64,000 nt of DNA from Turritopsis dohrnii (Eukaryota > Cnidaria > Hydrozoa > Anthoathecata > Oceaniidae), in contig BQMF02000068.1 in the NCBI GenBank assembly GCA_027922465.2, forward strand, positions 1,178,001 to 1,242,000, written 5' to 3'. The notes below the pieces were generated by a model that saw only the letters and a list, made by a program, of their open reading frames with translations, searched no databases and was not told the origin of the DNA. A program made the translations under genes and the position numbers. Position 1 is the stretch's first letter. Every line of letters starts with the position of its first letter. Shown one piece after another: positions 34,651-44,700 of this stretch.

Positions 34651-34761
34651 AAAGTGACGTGCCTTGTCTAGTGCATCACTTACGGCTAATGCCTCCCCCT
34701 CAATTGGTGCATAATTGGACTCTGCTGGATTGGTAAAACGGCTACCTGCCAGGACGACCCT

Positions 34762-36000
34762 TCATCCAGTTTTACAACAGAAGGGTTTACAGGGTGCGCA
34801 ATTGCAATGCTTCTGGAAAAGCCAATATCCAATGCCCTCTTTGGACCAATCGGTAGCCAGACATGTCGGCTTGGACTTGTCGAAGATGCGCACACCCTCC
34901 TTGATTTCGTTAACAATGTGAGTTTTCGTGTCGTCGAAAATACTCTGCAGCGTATCGTCCCAGTAGAACTTGGTTGAAGGCTTCAAGAGTGCCCGGAACG
35001 GAAGCATGTGATCTGCCATGCTGAATGCGTATGACACTTGATTCACCAAGCCGAACCAAGAGCGTACATCTGTGAGGTTTTTGGGGGTTGGGAAATCTGC
35101 AATGGCTTGTAAGAGCTTGCGACATGGACGTACCTCATCCCGAGTAATTTCAAATCCTGAAAATTCGACCGTTTCAGCACCGAACACAAATTTCTCTGGG
35201 TTTTGTATAATGCCGTGCCGACCACATAGATCAAGCCACCGACAGGCTTGGAAGAAAGATTTTTCAATGTCGATCGACCATAGCAAGGAATCATCAGTTA
35301 TCTTGATCTTGTCAGGGAATTGAGATGCAATCTCGTCAAAACGTCGAGAATATCCATCTCCAGAGGAAATGTAACCTTGAGGTGTAGTGCGATACCGGTA
35401 CCTTCCCCATGGAGTGATGAAGGTTGTGTAGTGTCGATCATCCTCATGTAACGGCACACTGTGGTATCCGTTCCATGCATCAGAAACAGTCTTTAACACT
35501 CCCTGAGGGACAGAACGAACCTGGTGGAAGGGAGATTGAGTGTGATGCGTCTCCCTGGTAGCATGGGCATTGAGAGCCTGAAAGTCAACTGTACGGCGCG
35601 GCTTACCGTTCTTCTTGGCGCATACTACCATTCTGTGACACCAGGTGACAGGATCACCAACTGGAACTGGTTCAAGGACACCAAGTTGCACATCGCGGTC
35701 TAGGCCAGCTTTAACCTCATCTTGCCAGTGAACGGGGACGGGTATGGGCGTGTGATGGGCGAATGGCGAAGCGTCAGGGTTGATCATCAATCGTAGAGGT
35801 GGTCCAGCCATAAGAGGGAGGGGCTGGTGATCGCAAGTATTAAAAGTGCTTGATCCGTATAATGTCAATAAATACTCCTGAAGTTTCCCTCTATTGTCAG
35901 GTGTCGCAGCAAATGGCAGGTCATTTGGTAAAGGTGGTGGCAAGGTTCGGGTTGGGCACCCACACGGAGCTGTAGTTGGCGTCGACGATGGTGCTGGCAA
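34762..36000 (-). pseudogene. Reverse transcriptase and start of RNase H
   Basis: RT landmarks in order: TWCHRMVVCAKKNGKPR, RRTVDFQALNAH, DAWNGYHSVPLHED, FITPWGRYRYRTTPQGY and KITDDSLLW at the catalytic site (ITDD in place of YVDD). Connection and RNase H start follow (FSGFEITRDEV, CLATDWSKEGIGYWLFQK). The frame then breaks near 34770. ITDD is seen in other divergent animal Gypsy-type elements, so it need not be inactivating. Confidence 0.85.
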
Positions 36001-36317
36001 GGCAAGGAGGTAACAGTGTGGGCTTCAGCAATGGTTGGGAAATGATGCGAGATTAGTCCCAAGTCAACACATGCGCTCTTGGATATGTAGAGGCGATCGG
36101 TTTCGCTTGTAACATATGTGAGCTGACGAGTCTCTCTGATTGTACCTTCCTCGTTCTGCCCCAACATGTGCAATATAGCAGCACCAAGTATCTTGATTGG
36201 GTTATCATTTGCAGTAGTCATGTTCATCCTCACTGGTAACAAGTCCTTAGTGGTAAGGCCTAGCATTTTAATACAGTTCAGGCCTACTAAACAACTCTGA
36301 CAACCTGTGTCGGCCAT
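35865..36317 (-). pseudogene. Retroviral-type aspartic protease region
   Basis: Begins MADTGCQSCLVG, with the D-T-G active site of pepsin-like retroelement proteases. It is followed by KILGAAILHM, matching the flap-to-C-terminal part. The frame overlaps the upstream frame (36287-36628, unrecognised, perhaps a gag relic) and ends before the RT frame, so a frame change is needed between protease and RT. Confidence 0.75.
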
Positions 36318-36613
36318 GGCTCTGTGAGTTTGGTATCGTCAATTGTAGGGGAAGGAAAGCCAAGTTGAGCATAATCATCCTTCAAGACCTTAAGTTGTAG
36401 CTGGATGTACGGTTGTGAACTGGATCTGGCTTGGTTCCACGTCTGTGTCAGTTGGTTATATAAATGGTGGTCGATCGTTGGTAATGAGACAGCACAGAGG
36501 GCATCAAACACTGCTCCCTTTGATGATTGTTCAAGATTAAAACAAGTCTGCAGTAATAAACGTAGAGTGCGTGTAGATGCAATACGTCCAATGAGTCGTT
36601 TAAAGATCCAACA

Positions 36614-36792
36614 TAAATAGGCATACAACCATTTGCGTCAAGAGCTCAATAATTAGTATTATATAGTCTTATTAGCAATGTTGGATCTAAACATACAAGA
36701 AGTATAATATACACATGTGTATGGCCTAGTCCCAACACTCAAATGTCAATGTTCAACAGAAATGAATAAACACAACAGGGGATTCCTCTCTA
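36614..36792 (-). repeat. 5' LTR of the Gypsy-type element
   Basis: 179 bp direct repeat of 32425-32603. The very low divergence implies a recent insertion or conversion between the LTRs. Confidence 0.88.
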
Positions 36793-36829
36793 AAAACTAC
36801 AAAATGGAAGTGGAAGTGAAATAATTCAG

Positions 36830-37385
36830 AATAATTCTCAGCACATCTAGTCTTCCCTAAAGGTATATATGTAAGCTAAGAAAACAATTTCAATCATTGA
36901 CATAGACAAATAATTTATGCAACTTGCCTGACTTTTTCTTCCTCCTCAATAAATTTCTCTCGTATCCAATTAGGGATCATAGTTGTAAACGTCTTGATTC
37001 GATATGCTTCAAAATTGTAATGTAAATAAAACTAATTCGGCTAATTTTACCCTGCAGTGTAGTGTATCGCTCCCAAGATGGCCTACGTTATAATTAAGGG
37101 TGGTGAAAGGGCGCATTAAAACGATTAGTTCATTTATTCATTTGAGTGAAATGAACCCTCTTTGCATTGCAATATAATAATAGTTAGTTACATACTGGCG
37201 ATATATCTACCAAAAATAAATGTTGTGCTTTGAACTTTCTTATTTTGAACCGAAAAACTGAAATTTAGCAATAACGGGCGCTTAATCAGGGCGTGAAGAA
37301 CTGCGATCTTACTAACTGACTGACGGACTGACAGACACGGGGAAGTGAAAGATCAGCTACCTTTGGCGCTGACCAAAAAGTAATG
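36830..37385. repeat. Interspersed repeat, copy A (about 550 bp)
   Basis: Shares several well-conserved blocks in the same order and orientation with 45640-46240: ACTTGCCTGA...CTTCCTCCT, TCGCTCCCAA, AGGGTGG, GGGCGCATT, and at the end GGACTGACAGACACGGGGAA followed by TGAAAGATCAGCTACCTT and GGCGCTGACCAA. No coding capacity is seen. Confidence 0.75.
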
Positions 37386-37832
37386 CACTCCCATCGCATA
37401 TTATTCTTACAAGACACCAATGTAGGAGCAGAAAATCATTGAAATTCAAAACTAAAAGCTTCATTTTTTCTTTTCAAAAGCAAAGATTACAAAAACATAA
37501 TGAAAGTGATTAAGAGTTTATATAATAGGAGCTGTTGATAAACAACACACTGAAAACTACAGTCACATGCTTTTGAAAAGAATGACGAAAATTTTAACTT
37601 GAAAATTTACCCTTGTGAATTCACAACTTCCACAATGAACGGCTCAATACGCCCCCTGAATATTTTCGATCCCTAATTTCAATGCAAAAAAGTTTTATCC
37701 AGAAACTTCAAGTACAGTATACATAATGTAGTAGTAGAAACGTATGGAAATATGCCCAAAAATATATGTATACAAGAAAATTAAAAGCTGATAAAACAAT
37801 AAAAAAACAAGTTGTTTAATTTGTTTATAGAA

Positions 37833-38248
37833 ATAATTATAGACATCTCCATAGCATATGATGCCCGCCACATGTGTGGTGTGTCATATCATATGTTTGT
37901 TGCTAATAAAAATGTAGCTCAAATTACAAAACATAAAGAGGGGAAACATGTGGGGCTTGAAGGTATTATAATTTTGTTTCTTAAAGATTTGTGATTTATA
38001 AAAACGTTGTCCTGTGTGGTGAAGTCCCTCAAACTGGATACAAAGTCGAAAGTCCCACAACGAATCTGATAAATAGTCAACGCTTCGAGGTTGTGAGGAC
38101 CATGCATAGCCCCAATTTTAATAAGGAGGCAAAAACAGTTTTCGAGGTACAGTCAACGAAAACACATTTGATTCAGGCAAGAAGGACATTATTAGCGAAA
38201 AAATTGGATGTGCAAAAAGGAAATATAGTCCCTAGTGTGTTTTGCTGA
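37833..38248 (+). other. Possible gene fragment, unrecognised
   Basis: Two adjoining frames (37833-37994 and 37991-38248) have protein-like composition: GVSYHMFVANKNVAQITKH and, in the next frame, VVLCGEVPQTGYKVESPT to LAKKLDVQKGNIVPSVFC and a stop. They overlap by a few bases; a GT-AG pair (about 37961/37986) can be drawn but does not join them in frame. No family was recognised. It could be a decayed terminal exon pair. Confidence 0.3.
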
Positions 38249-38249
38249 G

Positions 38250-39479
38250 TGATGACTTCCTCTGCCGAATTAATGGGAGCTAAAATTGAAAGTTTGTCGC
38301 CAGGTTGTCTTGAGAAGAGATGTACCTCTCCACAAAAAAACCAATTGATGTAGAAAAACACACTACCGCAAATAAATCAATGCTTTATTGACGGGAATTC
38401 ACGCTACTGAAATTTGATGTCGTGTGACCAGGGATCATAAGAGCCATGTAAACAGCACACAACGTGACGTCACTTTAGGCCGTTTTGGGATCATCATCAT
38501 CATCATCCACGGGTAAACCAATATCTGCTGTTGCTTCGCGCCGCAGATAAAAATATCTCGATGATTCACGTATTACGGTGTAAACAGGCCCTTTTTCATG
38601 ACATTAATCAACAGAAAAGTAGAGGGCCCGTTTACACGAGAGGCTGATGAAGACGTAAACACATAGACGTTAACATCAGATCAACTTTTATCATCATGCT
38701 ATGACATCTTTTATGAAATATATTTTTGTCTCATCCATTGGTTCTCTCTTTGCTGTGAAAAATTGAATGCATTTAACAAAAAATGAAGCGGATTTTTGCA
38801 AGAAGCTTCAAATCTTTTTAGGTTTCCTTTTGGTAGCCTTTTTGTTGCGAAGAGAAGTAAAGCACAACCATTGAAGGGCGTCGTAAAAAGGGCGTCATTG
38901 AAGGGCGTCGTAAAAAGGGCGTTAACTAAGTGAAAGTAATGATAAAAATTTTTAAACTTTTGACTTGTTTGTTTTTCCTTGACGGGAAATAATCTTAAAA
39001 ATCGTCGGCGACGACGACGAAAACGACGGCAAAACTCTATTCCATCAACTCGCTCAGTTCTACTTACAAATCATAACAGAGGCTTTTTTTTGTGGTCAAC
39101 CTACATCACGTACCACCCTCTTGTGCCCTTTCCGACTTTTGGGTAAATAAATCAATAAAGCAACATATTTAATATTAACATTTGCCTTTCTTAAATCAAA
39201 GACACTAAGATGGCTACCATTTTTAAACCCCCTCCGTTCTGCTATTTTCTGTTCTTATCAAAAGAATTGCGTGGTCTCAAATTAGTTCCAAAATAAAAGA
39301 CCCTTCCAGCTTGAACGACTTATTTCAAAATTCGATATAAAAGAACAAAGATTTCTTTTCAAAACATTTCATATTTTTTACTTACAACCTCTTTAAATAT
39401 TTTAAAAGTTTTTAATATTTTTCTAAAACGAAAGCAAATTTCAAAATAAGATTTGGGCATTCCCGCTAATGACGTCATT
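38250..39479. other. No gene; small inverted and tandem repeats
   Basis: Holds an inverted repeat GTGTAAACAGGCCCT / AGGGCCCGTTTACAC (about 38580-38636), a 26-bp tandem duplication around TTGAAGGGCGTCGTAAAAAG (38872-38925) and a CGACGACGACG run at 39005-39025. Downstream of the SOWAH-like gene's stop on the minus strand, so its 3' UTR should begin here. Confidence 0.5.
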
Positions 39480-41735
39480 TCACACCCAAGTATTTATCCC
39501 CCATTGTTGGTCTTGGTCGTGCAAGTTTGTAATCTGTGGTAGTTTCCGGTGGTATTTATTATCGCTTATGAATCCTGCGTAACCGTTGATCATATTCTCC
39601 GTGGTAGTCGAATTTAGTAACCCACCGATCAGAACATAGCTATTGTTATTGTGTTCGACAATCTTTGATTTGCTTTCATCAAAACTCTGGTCGCCATGGT
39701 GATGGTTGTTATGTTGATGTTTCAGTAAATCGTTAGTAGATGCAGATTTTCGGTGTTGACGTGGACTGGACACTGGGCTACGAAACAAACATTCAGATTT
39801 CAAAAGATCAGGATGTAAGGACACTAGGAAAACAATCTTTGAAGTATTAATTGATTTACCTGTCTGATTTATTTTGTTCGAATGAGTTCTCCTTTCAATT
39901 AGTATTTTCCTTCCTTTCTTGAACGACTGTGAGAGAGACAGCTAAAACAAAAATACATCACTATCCAAAAAAAAAAAAAATCTGACATCTTTTCTTACAT
40001 CCATAGAAAACCTTTCGTTTTCTACGTTCGATTAAACATTTAAATATAAGTAGCACCGAATACTTCCAAGTTCTTCCTGACGCGATAGAAGAAGAATAAT
40101 AAAAACATAAACGAAACAAAACATACGGTTCGTTTCTTCTTCCTTCCTGGATTCTCTTCTTGAATATTATGATTTTCAGAAATGTTACCGTTAGCAACGG
40201 ATGGAGTGGATATTTTGGAAGGGACTGGGGAGAGTTTCACAGCAAGCGGATTGGCTGATTGTAAGTCCATATCAAGAACTAAAAGAGCGGAGCGGACGGT
40301 GAAAATCCAGCAGCATAGTGAGTCTACTAATAAATAAATAAATCAACCGTACCTGACGGACAAACTTGCAATGCACCTGCAATAAAACAAAATATGACGT
40401 CATGCTAGATTTACTTAAGGCTCTCTTCACACAACAACTAAAAGACTCCACTTACGTTGTATTGATGTGGACGAGTGTGGACTTAAATAGTTACGAGCTT
40501 TTCTACCGCTATAGTCACGGATGTCGATGTCTACCTCTAATCAAAAAAAGAAAAGGTTCCATTGATCCCCTATATAATACAGTTAGTCACTAGACAATTA
40601 ATGGAGATGAAAAATCGGCAACCGTAATATTGTATAAGATTCCGAATGGTGGTTTCTTCACCTTGCATAGCAGCCATGTGTAATGGTGTGTAACCCTGCG
40701 GGGAAGAGGAGGTGGCATTAGTCATCTACCACAACGTAAACCAACCATATTATTTAAAGTAATATTACTTACCCCCTGGCAAAAACATGAAATCAATCAT
40801 TGATGTGGGAGCAATTAAAAATAAAAACAAATTATTATTACAAAAAATTCCTTCATGCATATAAACATACGGTTCATAATGACATCATTTCACCTTATCA
40901 AGAAATAAGAAGAAATTCTTGATAGGAAAAGTACGTTCTAACCCCCCCTACTACTGAACCAACAACATTGCCACCGTGTTATTGACGGCTACCATTATGA
41001 ATTTCAGAGATTTATTACCCCCCACCCCCCCCCCCCCACCCCCCAATCAATCCCCTCACTCCTCCTGCTAGGCGGATAAGGGAATGCGCAGAAGAGGAGT
41101 GATTAGAAGAATGATAAATCAACTACGAAGGAGTACTCACATTCTGTAGAAGTGGATTGGTGACGAAAGGAGATATAAAAAAAATGAGACGAAATGAGTC
41201 AAATAAGTGATCGAGACAAAAATAATCTAAACATTCAAGAGAACACACCGATTTTATGTTAGTGTCGGCTTGTTGTTGATACAACCACCTGATGACGTCA
41301 TCACGAGCATTTTTTACAGCCCAGTGAATGGCTGCCTATATAAAACCAATAGAAGTGACGCAACGATAAATCAATTTTAACAACCTCCTCTCCAGGTTGC
41401 ATAAAATAATATCAAAAAAATTGAAGTTGGACTTACATACTGCATGTAACGAATGACACGAATAATATAAAAGAAAGAAAGAGATAACAATGATTAACAA
41501 ATTCGATTGGTCAAACAATAATGATTGGCTAATTTCGATTGGTTAAACAATAATGATTGGCTAATTTCGATTGGTTAAACAAAAGGAAGAACGTAGAACA
41601 ATAAACAATAACCAGCTTGATCAACCGTGAAGCTTGCACACACTTAGAGTGAGAGGGTTGATAATCTCATAAACACGAAAACAAAATGAAAAACACATAC
41701 CCCCTGTGACGTGGAAGCAGCAAGGATGAAATATG

Positions 41736-41766
<31 letters not shown>

Positions 41767-44700
41767 AGTCATAATGTGTTTCACAGTCTTTTCTCAAAAT
41801 TGTTGGAATCGAAGTCTCGGCTTACCGTAAAAAAATCCTGAAAGCCATTCAATCAACAACATGAAAAGAAAATGGAAGATCAATGTTAATTGATGTTGAC
41901 ACAGTTTCAAAACTTTTTAAGGGTTTGGCGCTTCATTAAAGGAGGATCGAGAAAGAAGATTGACACTTATCCTGTTTTAACATTCGATGACTAAGATGTT
42001 ACTTCCAAGTATGATACCAGATAGAAATCAAAAGGACAAATCCAAGCTCATGTGAATCAAAACATTCATCTTTCAACCTCGTTCCCATGGCATGAAAGCA
42101 AGAAGTCTTTAGAACGAGTCGATTAATCTTCAACGTTTTTTATTAGGATGGTTTCTATCTTGTCCTTCAAGAGATCTGGAAATAAGCTGGGGTTTAACGA
42201 AGCTCAACTACATACCTTCCTGTTGATTAATTACATCTTGGTCTAGTGTGTGGAGGACTTTAAGTTTTTCAAGATCACACTCTACAGCAGCTTTGAACCA
42301 GTTCCTCTCGACATCATCGATCTGAAAAGCCAAAAACATTCGTGTCATTCACCATAAGACAATCGAAAGTCCGACGCGACAACAACGTCGCCTACTTGCT
42401 GACTGGTAGTAGAAAAGGGACGGTTCCGAATTTTAAGGAGCGCATCTTCTACCATAACATAAGTAGCCATTACTCTTCTATCGGCTTACGGTCATATTTC
42501 ATCACAATCGAAATGTGCAAAAATAATATAATTTTTAATCTTCAGTTAAACTTAAACCTGTTTTTCGATGAATAACCATCTCGTTTTAAGTTATCGAAAA
42601 CCCCATTAAAATCGTCCTTGCTTCAAAGTTTTACTTTTCAAATATTCTGCTGAATCCCGCTGAAACACTTCATCGCAGGTGCTTAATATTCACCAAAGTA
42701 AACTATCATGATCAGCATGTTCGTTAAATAAAATGGAACGCTAACTTGGCACTTCCATCCGAACATTAATAGAATTTCTTGAAGTGAATAACCCTTGTGA
42801 CTTCGGCAAGAATAAAAACATAATGTCTCAGGGAAAAATAAATGACGTTTCATACTGGGAGGAGAGATACTTGCTTTATCATAAATTAATTATTCAAACC
42901 CCTTTTCCATTTACAACAAGAGGCCTTAGGCCTTAAGGTCAGCGCGAACTGTATGCTCAAGAATCTAAAGATGATAATGACTTTACAAACGAAATGACCA
43001 GCATTCCAAAATAGTTTGATTAGTATCTGGGTACGCCCGTATTCGGTTGGTGAACATGCCAATTGAAAATGAAAATCCATTCGCCCAAAACAGATATATT
43101 AAAAACCTCTCGTGATAAAAAGGGGTCCAGACATTGCGTACAGATTACTACCTCTGACTTAACATCCTATCTACATATGTCTCATCGAGACCAAAAACGC
43201 AAAGTTCTATGAGCCGAATAACGTACTAAATGAGTATTTTTTTATAACGGAAGTCGCTTTAACTAAATCTCAAGGCAAACGTTATAAAAGAAAACTTTGC
43301 ATTTCCACAACAATCCTTTTCCTCATTAGTTAAAAAGTTTCTATGACAGCAACTACATACGGCAATACGATACGCATCAACAGAAATCATATGGCCATTA
43401 AAATTACAACAACTTCGTTACTTTATTCGGTTTTATTTAAGCTTCAAATTTCAGTTTTACAAGTTCCAGCTTCCAGCTTTGCGTTCTTACAGAAACTATG
43501 TGTTCGGTTAATCACGCTTTCTACCAAGTGTCGACTGTTAGAGGAACCATAAATGTATACATACATTTTGGTTCTTGTTGATACGTGAAGATCCAATGTC
43601 AAGCAGTTACTGATTACTAAAAATGAAAGTGTAAAGGTTATGTATAACTGCACAACGCACCAATTAATTCTAATTTATTCCATTTAACAAAATCCAGAAA
43701 CTTCAATTACAGAATCATAATTTTAACTCTAATGTGATGCCTGAAGGGAAAATAGTTACTGAATTTCTCAATTTAATAGTGGCAGGTCAGTGTCTTATAT
43801 TAAGATTTTATCTGGGCTTTATGCCAGGCCATTGACATCATTGGTTTTTTTGGTGACCAGAAGGAAATTTTAACTTCCCGAAATTCAATAACACTATACA
43901 ATTTCATTTGGAAACGCTTAGAAATGCGCTGATTTGCAAAGACAAACATTATATATAAAGTTCAAAAATCATATTTCCAATTTATACTTATACTTTTTCT
44001 GCCTGTCCAGTCGGGCCACCATGACACTGGTTTTCAAAAATTTTGGTGGCCCGAACCAATTTATGATTGTCTCAGACAGTCGGGCCACCGCTATGATCAG
44101 ACACTGCAGGTTAGTTAATATTGGACAACAAAACTCAGTAAAATAAACTTTTCATTCCGAAAAAGGTAAAATTCAGTTCATGAAAATTCAAATAGATTTG
44201 CGGGACAAACTTATTCAACTCAAAATTACAAAAACAAATATGGCAATTACTGCAAGAAATTCTCCAGCATTTATAAGTGTACGAATAAGGTATATTGTAT
44301 AATTGTTTTTGTGTTTTTTTAATATTTTCTTCATCTTTGTCTTCTTATGAGCTGATGTGTGTTATTGCTACTGTAATTATATAACAATTTCTCTAACTAA
44401 CTTCTAAAATATTTTACATTTGTGCCACTAAGATCTTTTTTGGTAACTTTTTGTTCGGTTGTTGGAAGTTTCCATACCGCAAAACCAGATCATACAGAAA
44501 CGGGAAATTTTTGTTTATTTTATTTATATGTTCCATAATTTTATGCAATTACGTCATCAAATTGGCTATATAATTCATGTGCATCAGTTATCTTTCCAGA
44601 CGGTTTAAAGAAAAGGCCAGAATATCTGAAACCCCAATTTCTTACAGTGTATGTATTTTAATTATCATTAAAACTATATAATATACTTTTCCAATTGTAG

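Larger units (their letters stand above)
32425..36792 (-). mobile_element. Ty3/Gypsy-type LTR retrotransposon, gag not recognised
   Basis: Two 179-bp direct LTRs (32425-32603 and 36614-36792) differ at only two sites. On the minus strand the order is protease, RT, RNase H, integrase core and a proline-rich C-terminal tail, the Ty3/Gypsy order. A purine-rich tract (GGGGGAGATAGAGAGG in element orientation) adjoins the 3' LTR at about 32597-32612. Only about 300 bp separate the 5' LTR from the protease, so most or all of gag is missing. The pol region has at least two frameshifts (near 34770 and 33950) and a 92-bp MITE at 33260-33351. Confidence 0.9.

Noticed and set aside
38481..38515. ATC triplet run as a possible CRISPR-like or satellite array
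   Set aside because: Simple microsatellite only; the window is eukaryotic and no repeat-spacer structure exists.
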